Part shown: in pieces, positions 1 through 10,650 of the stretch | How the letters are laid out: every line of letters begins with the position of its first letter | Position numbering within the stretch: the stretch's first letter is position 1 | From: Siphonodentalium dalli | Lineage: Eukaryota > Mollusca > Scaphopoda > Gadilida > Siphonodentaliidae | DNA length: 64,000 nucleotides | Assembly: GCA_032622095.1 (NCBI GenBank) | Contig: CP136061.1 | Location: 47,375,797-47,439,796 of the forward strand | Direction of reading: 5' to 3' | Program-made: the position numbers and the translations under genes | The notes under the pieces: model-generated | The model's database searches: none | Seen by the model: only the letters and a program-made list of their open reading frames with translations | What the model was told of the DNA's origin: nothing

Positions 1-34
1 AAGAAGTAGATCTAAACAGGATATGTGGCCAAAT

Positions 35-767
35 TACCAAATGTACACTACTAGTTCTTGGCTCTGCCATACATATTTTAAGAATTACTATGTTGTGAAA
101 TAGTTATGTCTCTGGCAATGCCCTTATTCGACTTTGTGATGCCATTTTCACAAATCTGTCACCCAAGGTAATTTCCTACTAAATATAAGCAAAATAGGCC
201 ATTTCATTCCTGCATAGAAGACGTATGATGAATTGCTATGGAGAGAAAGAGTAATGTAGCTGGCCTTGCACCTACTTGACCTGGTGACCCTGATTAAACA
301 AATCTGAATCACACATCACCAAAGGAGCTTCAATATTAAATGTGAACTAAATAGAGCTGGTGGTTCTTTCAAAGAACACTTTTCAAGTTTGCCAAATATG
401 TTCTGGTGAAGTGGTGGGTGTGGGAGAGTTAAATGTCCTGTTGAAAGATTTGAACAATACATATGATAGATTGATGTTGTAATTGGGAATTAATGACCTC
501 TAGCAGATCTCCAGGAAATGTTTATAAAAATGTCAGACTTCACTTGCAATTTTTAATATTTTGTGGAGTTATGTCCCTGCCACATTTGACCCAGTGACCT
601 CATTTGAACAAATCTGAATGTGAGTCACCTGGGCAATATCCACACCAACTATGAACCCATTCGGTCTTATGGTTCCAGAGGAGAAGTTTAAAGAATTGTT
701 GACGGACGGACGAGGAGTGATGACTATAGCTCCACCAGAGACTTTGTCTCAGGTGAGCCAAAAACTA
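35..767. repeat. Degenerate mollusc-type tandem/dispersed repeat, copy 1
   Basis: Imperfect units of roughly 150-250 bases recur here. Each carries a phrase like GTTATGTCCCTG, then GACCCAGTGACC, then AACAAATCTGAATGTGAGTC. The copy ends in a GACGGACGGACGAGGAGTGA stretch followed by TCGTCTCAGGTGAGC-like sequence (about 690-760). A second, better preserved copy lies at 2060-2671. No coding capacity is visible. Confidence 0.7.
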
Positions 768-1080
768 TTGAAATTATAGAATGACTCCCCCCCCCCCCCC
801 ACTTTGGATCCCAAAATGCAACAGAATTCAAACTTTTTTAATGGAAGGGGAAGAACTCCATCTTTAATATATAGAGTTATTCCCCCTGCATTGAAAATAA
901 TGCTGCTTTTTACTGCAATCTAGATGACAAAACTCTTTGGCAACTCAATAAAAACAACATGTCCACAGTTTATTATACTGGATAAGTTGATAATACAATG
1001 TTTTGGAGCTTGCTCTTTCAAATGGTATATAATATGCCATATATTTTATATAATGTAATCTGGGGGTTAAAAAATTAAGT
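768..1080. mobile_element. Partial TTAA-type MITE (GGCCCACTTAATTTTC family)
   Basis: This stretch matches the internal and right part of the elements at 43501-43926 and 51338-51820. Shared phrases include AATGGAAGGGGAAGAACTC, ATATAGAGTTATTCCCCCTG and CAATGTTTTGGAGCTT. The left end is replaced by a poly-C run (about 787-800), and the right TIR is eroded near AAAATTAAGTAG. Confidence 0.65.
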
Positions 1081-1930
1081 AGTTTACTATTTTATATTCA
1101 TTTTAGTCTATATAATTAATTTTGAGAAAACAAATTACATCTCATTGAACAAATCTGCTAAATCCACCCCTCAACCCATGGGGACATCCCTGCAAGAATA
1201 GGACATCTGTGATTTATTGGATGCTTGTCTACATTTGCCTAACAATATTTCCTTAACCTTGAAAGCCAGTGCATTCTCTTAGGTGAGGCTACCTATGGGA
1301 CACTCACATATATAAGACAATGCACTGGCATGATACTAGTACTTTGTTATAAAATAATAAATATTGGACAAATATTAAAACTAGGAGCTCATTTCTCTTG
1401 ATCAATGGTCTATTATTTTATATTCATTTTATTTTAGTATATGTAATTGGTTTTGGAAAAACAATTACATCTCAATGAACAAATCTGAGAAATTTGCCCC
1501 CTCCCCAAACATATGTGGGGACATCCCTGCGAGAATACCGGTAGGACATGTGTGATTTATTTGGATGTCTGACCATATTGGCCTAACAATATTTCCTTGA
1601 TCTTGAACCCCAGTGTATTCTCTTATATATAGGATAATACACTGGTGCAGGGTCTTTATTGCTGTACCAGCATAGCTCTGGTAATGAAATGGTTAATACT
1701 AATGCTATTATAAAATGTGTACACTGTCAAACAGTTAGAGTTGTATTTGAGATTGCTGTAAACACATAGGATTAAATTTCATTCACAGACATCTTTCTCT
1801 CTTACCCTGATAACTGTGGATATTGAGATAAAAGTTAATTACTTTATAATGACTGGACACACAGCTGTGATCACTGTGAGAATTAAGGCTGGTCAGTTCC
1901 TGGCATGTCATATAACTAAAGTGTAAGGCT
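1081..1930. other. Intergenic, decayed repeats only
   Basis: AT-rich sequence with two diverged copies of a block (about 1080-1340 and 1420-1660) that share ACAATTACATCTCA, GGGGACATCCCTGC and AACAATATTTCCTT. Both blocks end in fragments of the TATATAAGA/AATGCACTGG palindrome family seen near 8270-8420 and 38679-39143. I see no gene. Confidence 0.6.
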
Positions 1931-2039
1931 TTTAATGGGGTGAACCTTGCAGGGATCTCTGGTGTGGGGTGGCATGGACATGCAGTGGTGGGGGAGGTGG
2001 GGTGGAGGGGGGGGGGGGGGGCAAGTGTTTAAAACAAGG

Positions 2040-2671
2040 ATTTGAATTAACTTTTTTTTAAGAGTTATGTCCCTGGGCCCTGGCTCTGCCCCTATTTGAC
2101 CCAGTGACCCCATTTGAACAAATCTGAACCCCAGTCACACAAGGACTCTCCATACCAAATGTAAGCTAAATCGGTCAAATGGTTCAAAAGAAGAAGTCAT
2201 TCTAAGAATTACTATGGAGGAATAGAGTTATGGCCCTGGTTTCTCAACTAATCAACCTGGTGACCTCATTTTAACAAATCTGAATGTGAGTCAACTAGGG
2301 AACATCCACACCAAATATGAATCCATACGGCCTTATAGTTCAGTAAAAGAAGTCGTTCTAAGAATTACTATGGAGGAATAGAGTTATGGCCCTGCTTTCA
2401 CAACTATTCCACCCAGTGACCTCATTTGAACAAATCTGAATGTGATTCACCTAGGGAACATCCACACCAAATATGAACACGTTAAGTCTTACGGTTCGGG
2501 ACGAGAAGATGATTGTTGACGGACGGACGGACGGACGGACGGACGGACGGACGGACGGACGGACGGACGGACGGTCAGACGGACGGACGGTCAGACGGAC
2601 GGACGGACGGACGACGGACGAGGAGTGATGACTATAGCTCCACCGGAGACTTCGTCTCAGGTGAGCTAAAA
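2040..2671. repeat. Dispersed repeat, copy 2, with (GACG)n microsatellite
   Basis: Two to three direct units of about 160-170 bases contain GTTATGGCCCTG, GACCTCATTTGAACAAATC and AACATCCACACCAAATATGA. A GGAC/GACG tetranucleotide array follows at about 2517-2623, then a conserved tail TGACTATAGCTCCACCGGAG. The block has the same architecture as 35-767. A poly-G run lies just upstream at about 2007-2021. Confidence 0.8.
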
Positions 2672-2822
2672 AGCTCCTGTATCTAAGTTTGTCATAAAAT
2701 ATCATGTATAATAAGGTCGCAGAATCGTTAAACTGCCATAGCACCGTGGTTGTCAAGCCGCAGAATCGTGAAATTGGTCGCAGAATCGTCAAAATGATTG
2801 TGTCGTGTGCTCCTGGAACACA

Positions 2823-3660
2823 TTAACCAAGCAGGTCTTTCCAAATAATTTCTCTCAATACAAACATCATTTTTCTACCGTAGAATTTAAGTAGAAATAA
2901 ACAGTAAATTATGTTGTTTTTGTAACTTTAGTCCCAGAAAATAAAGGCCATTTTTAGAAGAATTATGTGAATTTGTGTGTTAAATTACAATGAAAGAAGG
3001 AACAAACTTCTGGGTAGCTCCGGGGTTTAAATTCAGAGAGATTCTTTCAATTTCAATACCAGAAACTGACATTTTTCTATCAGCAATTTCATATAAATAC
3101 GTTCAACAAGATTTATATTTTATTACAGGCTTGTTCCCAGAAGTAGTGTTATTGCTGTTCCATATTTACAAATACGTTCCATATGCATCTCGTTGACGTA
3201 AAATGACATACCTGACATTCGCCTTAACCATGAAACAGGAACTATAAAATAAAAGCATCATCACACATGACAAAACACGCCCTCTATGTGCCTAAATAAA
3301 CCTTCTAAGCCTGCATTTTTAATGCATGGATTATAGGACGCGAAACACAGAATGACACGATGTGTAAATGGGTTTGTCGATACAGCACTTGTGCTGTTGC
3401 GGAAGGATAGAACTCGAGGCTCTTGCGCCTCTCGTTCTATCCTTCCGCGACAGCACTCGTGCCGTATCGACAAACCCATTTACACATCGTATCGTTCTGT
3501 GTATGTATTCCAGCTGATGGGTAACCAAGTAGACTTCCCTGAATAATTTCTTCCAACACAAACTTATGTTGATCAAGTAGAAAGCATAAAAATGTTTTTG
3601 TAACTTTAGCCCCAGAAAATAAATGTCATTTTAGAAGGAAATCTATGAATTTATAATAAA
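2823..3660. repeat. Direct-repeat pair flanking a 158-bp foldback
   Basis: Positions 2823-2985 and 3521-3660 are diverged direct copies, sharing AACCAAG, AATAATTTCT and TTTTTGTAACTTTAG followed by CCCAGAAAATAAA. Between them, 3345-3502 is a long hairpin. Its left arm reads ACACAGAATGACACGATGTG onward and is mirrored from GACAGCACTCGTGC to TTCTGTGT, centred near 3424. The short ORFs here are products of the palindrome. Confidence 0.75.
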
Positions 3661-3728
3661 ATAAAAGGTCAGCAGACCACAGTGTCCCCTGAAAACGTTG
3701 CAAGTCGATGCTGCTTTGTTAAAGAAAT

Positions 3729-4360
3729 TAAAAAAAAAGTTGAAATTTTCTAAGTAGAAAAGGGTTAATAACTTCGTAAAAAAAAAATTCCGTCATCTAT
3801 ATACATGTTGCACATCTCTAATATATGGGTAACAATATTCTGAAGCTTGAAATATCTACGATCAAAACTGTAGGAGGAGTTGATTACACCATGAAGGTAC
3901 CCTCATACAGAAAATTATAAAAAATGTTGAAATTTTTAAGTCGAAAAGGGTTAATAAACTCTGTCAAAAAATATTTTTTCCGTCATCTATATACATGTTT
4001 GCACATCTTCAATATATGGGCAACAATACTCTGAAGTTTCAAATCTCTAGGATGAAAACTGTAGGAGGAGTTGATTACACCATGAAGGTACCCTCATACT
4101 GAAAATTATAAAAAATGTTGAAATTTTTAAGTCGAAAAGGGTTAATAACTCCATCAAAAAATAATTGTTCCGTCATCTATATACATGTTGCACATCTTCA
4201 GTATATGGGCAACAATATTCTCAAGTTTAAAATCTCTGGGATGAAATCTGTAGCAGGAGATGATTACACCATGAAGGTACTGAAAAGTGTGACGGACGGA
4301 CGGAATGACGAACGGACGGACGGACAGAGCCCGTTTCTAGTCCCCCGAAAATAAAAAATT
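3729..4360. repeat. Three tandem units of about 190 bp plus GACG tail
   Basis: Three direct units start near 3729, 3915 and 4106. Each has TTGAAATTTT, AAAAGGGTTAATAA, CCGTCATCTATATACATG and GTTGATTACACCATGAAGG or a close variant. The last unit runs into GACGGACGG tetranucleotides and a tail TAGTCCCCCGAAAATAAAAA. Non-coding. Confidence 0.8.
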
Positions 4361-4426
4361 TCGGAGGACAATAATAAAATATCATGAATCATACATAGGC
4401 AATATTTATAGTTGAATATGAAGATG

Positions 4427-4771
4427 TTAAAGGGAGACTGTACCTAAATACAGCCATTGTACAAGCCATCTCCGACTCTATTCAACAGAAAATATGCTAA
4501 AAATGAATGAATTTGAGTCAGGGGATGAGGGCAAAATAATATTATACTTTATCAACAATGTAAAACAACATGGTAATTATTATGAAAATGAGTAAATGTC
4601 TTAAGCCTTTTACTCATTTTCGTTATAATTATCAGGTTGTTGTACGTGGTTCTTTATGTATGTGAGTGTAATTAAATCTCATTTTTGACTCATATTAATT
4701 CTTTTATTGGGTATATTATGTTGAGGAAATGGCCCCATAAATGGCTGGATTTAGGCACAGTCTCCCTTTAA
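4427..4771. mobile_element. TTAA-flanked MITE, 345 bp
   Basis: The element is bounded by TTAA on both sides (4427-4430 and 4768-4771). The ends are inverted: AGGGAGACTGTACCTAAAT on the left and ATTTAGGCACAGTCTCCCT on the right. TTAA target sites are characteristic of piggyBac-type cut-and-paste elements, so a non-autonomous piggyBac-like MITE is inferred. No transposase is encoded. Confidence 0.8.
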
Positions 4772-4914
4772 GTCACAATTCATATTGGAGGCCAAATTCA
4801 CATTTCTTGGTTATAAATCCACAGTAGTAGAATCGATTTTCTCTGCACTCATTTTAACTAATAAATGTGAATCTGCATTCCATATATCTTAGCAACAGGA
4901 AATATTGTCTTGAC

Positions 4915-5007
4915 AAGAATGAGGTCTCCAGAGGGTGAATTTAGTGACGCTATCCTGCATAGCGGGCTAGCATCACCAAATTCACCCTCTGGGGGACCTC
5001 ACTCTGC
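4915..5007. repeat. Hairpin element of the GAATGAGGTCC family, copy a
   Basis: Self-complementary block. Its left arm AGAATGAGGTCTCCAGAGGG is mirrored by CCCTCTGGGGGACCTCACTC, with a GC-rich loop region around TGCATAGCGGGCTAGC. It is one of four near-identical hairpins around CMTR2. Confidence 0.85.
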
Positions 5008-5190
5008 ATGGCCTCATCTGCTATGGGAGACATAAGACTCAGATTGAAGTTCCCAAATGGTGAATATTGTGATGTATATATGCCAATTTGGGGATATAGA
5101 GAAACTAAACTAAAAAAGAAATAGAATCAAAGTGAAGAAGTTTGAAATTTGATAGTATTATAAAAGAAACTTTCCAGAGATGAGGCCTAA

Positions 5191-5283
5191 GCAGAATGAG
5201 GTCCCCAGAGGGTGAATTTAGTGATGCTAGCCCACTAAGCGGGATATCATCACTGAATTCACCCTCTGGGGACCTCATTCTGC
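5191..5283. repeat. Hairpin element of the GAATGAGGTCC family, copy b
   Basis: Near-perfect hairpin. GCAGAATGAGGTCCCCAGAG on the left is mirrored by CTCTGGGGACCTCATTCTGC on the right. It ends 97 bp beyond the CMTR2 stop codon, so the CMTR2 3'UTR probably transcribes it. ORFs across it are palindrome artefacts. Confidence 0.9.
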
Positions 5284-5379
5284 AAATGACAGGTACACTA
5301 AACTCAGGCTTGTTCATAAATACATGTACATGTATAATACAGAAACTCAACAATGACCATTTCTCATGGAATTCGAAGA

Positions 5380-7716
5380 TCAAGTGGAGGCAGCGAGATA
5401 TCTTTTCTCACATTCTATCACATTGTTAATGAAGTATTTCACTAAGGATTCATTGGCGTATGTGAGATATTTTTTGAATGAGTTGTTATTCAGTAAGACA
5501 TTATTTTGGACAAACTCCAGCACCGATTTACCAGAAGCACACTCATCCAGTAAAGTGTCCAGATAATCCAATAGTTTTGTGTTTGGTCCTTTAAAATTTT
5601 GGAAGACAACGACCTGACTGAGACTGAGGGGATCTGGGTACACAGTCATGTGTATTTTCTGGAACATCAACGAGACAATGTATATCAATCCTATTGTAAA
5701 ACGTGTAAGTGATGCATGGGTTATCAAAATAATCGTCCCATTGCTGTTCAGTCCTTTGAGAGCAGCAAGAACGCACTGTAGTAAGTTTTGACTGCTGCTC
5801 AGCTCCTCCATACCAGTTGCCGGGAGATCCAACGTCAAGTCCATTAAAACAACAGAAGCATCTGAAAAATTCTCAATATTGAGAACATCTTCTATTTTGA
5901 AACAGTGACAGCATTTCGCTAATTCAGTTATCAATGTTTTGTCGATTCTATAACACAACACACATTTAGAATCACTATCACTATCAAAGCATTCTGATGA
6001 TAAGTTAAGAATTGAGACGAGCAAATGCAGACCGTTTAGTTTATTCCTCACAATTTGATCCGACTTCGCAATGAATTGGCTTTTAGTTGTCAGCTCATAC
6101 AAATGACTCAAAAGTCTTTGGTTACAGAACTTTGAACTGTGAATAATTGTAATTGGAGACCCACATATGATATGCCATGGTAAGCTCACATGGTCCAATG
6201 AACACGCGTTTTCATCAACACATAAATATGCATGAGTGGTCACATCAGCGTCAAATTCATAATTGTATGTTGGCATTTCATTAACCTTTTCCGCCCACTC
6301 TTTCTTATCAAATCTCTTCTTGAATGAGCCACTATGAATGTTGTCGGCTCTTTCGAGCTGAATTTCTTTATGCCTTAATATACAATGTGTTTTCTTCATC
6401 CATCTGTGTTTGACAACTGTATCACATTTCCGTATTGGCACTAGAGCATATCTATCAAAGAACTGATAGGACGCCTGCTCCCTCTGTTTGTCTATCTCTG
6501 CTTTATCAGCATCACTCATTGTCATAAATCGCCTCAGATTTGACTTGATCGTCTCAGACTGTAGATTTTTGAAATACGAACAGCAAGCCATGTGTTCATC
6601 CAAGAAATCCGAAGGAATTTGATCTTTTGATAGTAAAGCCCTGCTACATTGTGAGGCGGTAAAGTACATATTCACCAATTCAGCTACTCGGTCCGTATAT
6701 CCACGATACCCTTTACAAACAACATATACCTCAGAATTCCCAGGCTTACTACTTCCTGGTTTGAAAACAGTAACTTCATCAAAACAACAATTGAGAATCA
6801 ACATCAGAATGATGGTTTCACACTCGTACATAGTAAACAACTTCAAAACAAATGAGCCTTGTTTTGATAGCAGCTGTAGCGTGAGCAGAGTTTCACAGTA
6901 ATGTAGATGTGACACTATGCCTTCCTGTTCCGCGGGGTTGTCCTGACAATCTATACTGCCATCTGCTGTTATAAGCATGATCCCAGCATCCCGTTCAGGG
7001 CCCGTTGTTTTACTGTGTGTGACTGTCTTCATACCGAATTTTGACCGTACACATCTGATGACACCATTAACGTTTGCAGTGTTGAGCAAATTCCCGGTGT
7101 TATCCTCGCAAAAATACCAATTTTCTAACGTGTCCTTAATGAATCTGTCATCATTAACCATTTCCGTCAGATTATTGCCCTCGTAATACGGGTTTAATGT
7201 TACACCCATCCAGTCCCATGAACCACCATAATTATTGCTGACTAGGAAATGATTCAGACTCGTGACGAAGGCCCCAGGTGCCTCGCACAAATGCAGAGTG
7301 TTCAAGCTGCTCAGCGACAAATCAATGATTCCAAATGACGAAACAATTTCATAGAATTTACACCATGCACCAGTACACAGTTCTGGATGAATGAATTTCT
7401 TGACATCACCGACAACTTGTCCTGCAATGTTAGTGAATTGAGTATGCTCATGCCATTCTATGATTTCTTTGTCGTTCAACTCACTCTTTAACTTGTTCAG
7501 CTCCTCCTTGAATTTCATGGTAACATCTAACAACCATCCCCTCTGTGTTTTGGCCTTCACCAAAATCTCATCTGTATTCTGTAATGTGGTGTATGAGAAT
7601 TTCTTCTCATATACGTTCCAGACTTCTACCTCTTCTCTTGTAAAGTCATGTTCAGAAACATTTCCAGAATCGACTCTCTTTCGTTTCTTCTCCATATCAA
7701 TTAAACTAGCAGACAT
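5380..7716 (-). CDS. CMTR2: Cap-specific mRNA (nucleoside-2'-O-)methyltransferase 2
   Basis: A single 778-residue ORF, close to the 770 residues of human CMTR2, which is also encoded by one coding exon. The enzyme uses S-adenosylmethionine to methylate the 2'-O of the second transcribed nucleotide, turning cap 1 into cap 2. The Rossmann-type catalytic domain shows the SAM-binding motif CEAPGAF at residues 144-150, then NPYYEGNN (176-182) and ADGSIDCQ (251-258). The FVLKLF segment at 289-294 and NSEVYVV at 327-333 follow. K120 (in AWCKFYEI), D252, K292 and E329 fit the K-D-K-E tetrad of this family, so the catalytic domain looks intact. The C-terminal part (about 400-760) corresponds to the degenerate second methyltransferase-like region. 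A Lys/Arg cluster (KKRKR, residues 10-14) could be nuclear targeting. The first Met (7716) is taken as the start; Met8 is an alternative. No frameshift is visible. Confidence 0.97.
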   Translation of the reverse strand: MSASLIDMEKKRKRVDSGNVSEHDFTREEVEVWNVYEKKFSYTTLQNTDEILVKAKTQRGWLLDVTMKFKEELNKLKSELNDKEIIEWHEHTQFTNIAGQVVGDVKKFIHPELCTGAWCKFYEIVSSFGIIDLSLSSLNTLHLCEAPGAFVTSLNHFLVSNNYGGSWDWMGVTLNPYYEGNNLTEMVNDDRFIKDTLENWYFCEDNTGNLLNTANVNGVIRCVRSKFGMKTVTHSKTTGPERDAGIMLITADGSIDCQDNPAEQEGIVSHLHYCETLLTLQLLSKQGSFVLKLFTMYECETIILMLILNCCFDEVTVFKPGSSKPGNSEVYVVCKGYRGYTDRVAELVNMYFTASQCSRALLSKDQIPSDFLDEHMACCSYFKNLQSETIKSNLRRFMTMSDADKAEIDKQREQASYQFFDRYALVPIRKCDTVVKHRWMKKTHCILRHKEIQLERADNIHSGSFKKRFDKKEWAEKVNEMPTYNYEFDADVTTHAYLCVDENACSLDHVSLPWHIICGSPITIIHSSKFCNQRLLSHLYELTTKSQFIAKSDQIVRNKLNGLHLLVSILNLSSECFDSDSDSKCVLCYRIDKTLITELAKCCHCFKIEDVLNIENFSDASVVLMDLTLDLPATGMEELSSSQNLLQCVLAALKGLNSNGTIILITHASLTRFTIGLIYIVSLMFQKIHMTVYPDPLSLSQVVVFQNFKGPNTKLLDYLDTLLDECASGKSVLEFVQNNVLLNNNSFKKYLTYANESLVKYFINNVIECEKRYLAAST

Positions 7717-7728
7717 TGATCGTAAATT

Positions 7729-7750
7729 CTGTGGGAGAACGTAATTTCAG
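7729..7750 (-). other. Splice acceptor just upstream of the CMTR2 ATG
   Basis: Read on the minus strand, the sequence is CTGAAATTACGTTCTCCCACAG, followed by 12 exonic bases and then the ATG at 7716. The pyrimidine-rich tract and CAG predict a 3' splice site at 7729/7728. CMTR2 would then have at least one upstream non-coding 5'UTR exon and an uninterrupted coding exon. I could not place the upstream exon with confidence. Confidence 0.65.
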
Positions 7751-7824
7751 GCCAGGATCTGTAATGATCAAAGTAAATAACTGAAAATAAATAAATAATA
7801 ATCATGCTTCTTCTATACTAATGT

Positions 7825-8082
7825 GCAAGCCTTTGAAATAGTGTGTCTGTCATTGGCAGAATGAGGTCCCCAGAGGGTGAATTTAATGATGCTACCCAGC
7901 ATAGCGGGCTAGCATCACCAAATTCACCCTCTGGGAACCTCATTCTGCTGAGGTGTAAGCAGAATGAGGTCACCAGAGGGTGAATTTGGTGATGCTAGCC
8001 CACTATGCGGGGGTAACATCACTAAATTCACCCTCTGGGGACCTCATTCTGCAAATGACAGACACACTATTTCAAGGCTTGC
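7825..8082. mobile_element. Compound foldback: two hairpins inside an outer inverted repeat
   Basis: Outer arms GCAAGCCTTTGAAATAGTGT (starting about 7825) and ACACTATTTCAAGGCTTGC (ending 8082) are inverted copies. Inside lie two tandem hairpins of the GAATGAGGTCC family, at 7856-7948 and 7959-8052, each self-complementary over about 40-bp arms. The copies at 4915 and 5191, at the other end of CMTR2, have only traces of the outer arms. It looks like a non-autonomous foldback transposon; class unknown. Confidence 0.85.
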
Positions 8083-8269
8083 TAAAGTGACAAGACATTG
8101 TCCATGAAGGGATGTGGTGTCAGGAGGGAGGGGGTCTGCGTTTATTCGAGATGTACACACAAGGTGTAACATATTGGTACAAGTCAAGCAGACTTGTTGT
8201 AAACAGTATTTATTTCATATAATTCAATGTTAACCCTTCCATGATATTTTGCACAAAACCTGTGCCAAT

Positions 8270-8420
8270 CCATAGGGAGTCTCGCATATATAAGATAATA
8301 CATTGGCCTAACAATATTTACATTGACCTTCACTACTACTAATATAGTGCATTCTCTTATATATGCGAGGCTCTGTATGGGAGACATGCATATATAGGAG
8401 AATGCACTGGCAGAGGATCT
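8270..8420. repeat. TATATAAGA/AATGCACTGG palindrome family
   Basis: Inverted copies of GTCTCGCATATATAAGATAA and TTATATATGCGAGGC surround AACAATATTTACATTGACC. The same family occurs at about 10345-10480 and in the arms of 38679-39143, with fragments near 1280 and 1620. The embedded TATATAA strings are part of the repeat, so I do not call them promoters. Confidence 0.7.
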
Positions 8421-8625
8421 ATATTGCTGCACAAGCACAACTCCTGTCATGAAATAATTAACATATAACAGAACAAGTACATGTATAAACAAGGATGTTA
8501 CCAATGGGATTGATATTAAATACATTTTAAGCTTTTGAGAGTCGTTTCCTATTGACTTGTGACCAGGTCCACCACCTTTTAGAGTGCTTTCTGAGTAAAT
8601 TATGACAAACTCTTTCGAATAACAA

Positions 8626-8773
8626 GTTTAAAGGTACTCAATCCGATTCGATGGTCCCCATATCATTAGATTCCAACAACAACAATTTTTTTTTGAAATG
8701 CCGCTTCTGTTATCAGAATCGATAAACAAAAATAATGTTAACCACAGTCAAATATAGTATAAAATTATGGAGG
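8626..8773. mobile_element. Left part of an AGGTACTCAA-family TTAA MITE
   Basis: Begins TTTAAAGGTACTCAATCCGA, continues GATTCCAACAACAACAA, then AGAATCGAT and AATAATGTTAACCACAGT. This order matches the copy split by the LINE at 28565/33153 and the inverted copy at 27125-27293. It is interrupted at 8774 by the next element. Confidence 0.65.
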
Positions 8774-9250
8774 GTTATTAGGGTCACAATCCTAACTTCA
8801 CATTTTAATTCTAACTTAACATTTTAATTCTTATATTTTAATTCTAACTTAACATTTTAATTCTAACTTAACATTTTAATTCTTATATTTTAATTCTAAC
8901 TTAACGTTTTAACTCTAACTTAATGTTTTAATTCTTACTTAATATTTTAATTCTAACTTAACATTTTAATTCTAACTTGATATTTTAATTATAACTTCAT
9001 ATTTTAATTCTTACTTAATATTTTAATTCTTATATTTGAATTCTAACTCTAACTTTATATTACAATTCTTACTTAATAGTTTTATTTTAATATTTTAAAT
9101 CTACTACAAAAAGCTCTAATGTTGGAATTAAAATATTATATTTAAAAAGTTGAAATTGAAATGAGCATAAAACGGATCTCAGAATTGAAAGGCAAAAATT
9201 AAAACAAACATAAAATGGATTGTAGAAGTTGTAATTGTGACCCTAATAAC
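8774..9250. mobile_element. TIR element filled with an AT-rich minisatellite
   Basis: The ends are a perfect 17-bp inverted repeat: GTTATTAGGGTCACAAT (8774-8790) and ATTGTGACCCTAATAAC (9234-9250). Most of the interior (about 8795-9110) is a degenerate tandem array of about 17-18 bp, CTAACTTAACATTTTAATT and variants. No ORF. The target duplication is unclear because the flank is itself palindromic. Confidence 0.8.
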
Positions 9251-10344
9251 GCGCCTGCACTTCTGTAACAATTATAATGAAAGGCGTCGCTACGATCGAA
9301 CGGCGGGACATGACAATCTGCGGGATGGGATGGAATATGGAATATAATGACAATCTGCCGAACAGAATTTCAAATTGCGTGGAACGGCCGATATCTCGAG
9401 GAATACAGCACATAGAGGGCTACTTTTGGTGTTTAACGAAAGGCCCACATTCGCACTATCCACACAAATTAACCCCGCCACTGACCGGACAGCAGAAGTT
9501 GCATTATTCGATCGACAACTGACCTAACATAAAATTGTCGAAATCAAGGCCGTAGAACAGCTGTAGAAATGTATTTTTACAGTGATAACGCTATGCCCAC
9601 AAGCAGACTTGGTATTAAAATGAAGTTTATCATCTATTGCACAGCAAGAGACCGATTAATCCACCCATGCGAAGGTGCCATGAAGCACGAAAAACTGCGT
9701 TTGACGTCAATGTTTAGAATTTAGATTTCTCGATGAATACGCTAGCAAACAACAAGTGTTAGGTCTAAATGACACAGTGGAATACTGCGCATTCGTTTTT
9801 AGCTACAATATGGCTGTTTTAGTACGAATAATGTAATGGCGACTCACTAAAAATAGACTCGATGTTTACAATAACAGGATCGATTTCAGCTGATATATTC
9901 CATATAATGGGGCGTATAGTATATCAAAATGTAGGATTAGACACAGGGAATGTAATTTTGTCCAAATGGGTCCAACACGCAGTGAGAAATTGTTGCAGAA
10001 ATTCGCTCCAAGAAAGAGCGCTACTTTTTCTCGTAAAAAATAGAATGGCCGACTGAAGCCGTTTTATCGTTCCAACTAAGCCTGTTCTTAGCAGCACTTC
10101 GTCAACAAAATACGAATATACACCATGTATCAGAAGACGTATCAAATGTTATTTTTTAAGGGTTTTGCGCTCTTCATTTGTTATAATTCGCACTTATTTT
10201 TTATTTCAGTTGTGACTAAAAGCCCAGATGCCGGAAGCCGGTGTCCGGCAATTACAAGCCAAGTTACAAAATAGATTAACTGGGTTGAACGCATGAATAT
10301 ATCAATGGTGAGACTGTTCGAAAGAATATTCAAATCAAATAGTG
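9251..10344. other. Non-repetitive intergenic stretch, candidate upstream region of two divergent genes
   Basis: Among the less repetitive stretches in the left third, with scattered CpGs. It lies between the 5' end of CMTR2 (minus strand) and the small gene starting at 10651 (plus strand), so either promoter or first non-coding exon could be here. Only short ORFs (for example 9277-9522, 81 residues, no recognisable motif) are present. The divergent-promoter idea is inference from position alone. Confidence 0.35.
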
Positions 10345-10650
10345 TTGAGTCTCTTATATATGGGAGCCTCGCATATATAAGAGAATGCACTGGCTTACAT
10401 GGTCAAGGTAAATATTATTATGCCAATGTATTCATTTATATATGCGAGGCTACCCATGGGAGAGAATACATTGCCACAGGGTTTTCGCACAATTTCAGGA
10501 AGCTCCAGACATAGAAGGATTTAGTGCTGATAATCTGCTGTTGTGTAAAATTATACAATGTCACATCATGACATGATGAGGATGTGCAATTTCAGTGGGT
10601 GAGGTCATATAGGCTTGGCTAATCCTGGAAACTAGCTACGGTTGATTAAC

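Noticed and set aside
3261-3576. Three overlapping ORFs with similar peptides on both strands
   Set aside because: They arise from the long hairpin at 3345-3502, which gives nearly the same peptide from both strands.
9277-9522. 81-codon ORF following the AT-rich TIR element
   Set aside because: No recognisable motif. It is the only notable frame in an otherwise non-coding upstream region and could occur by chance.
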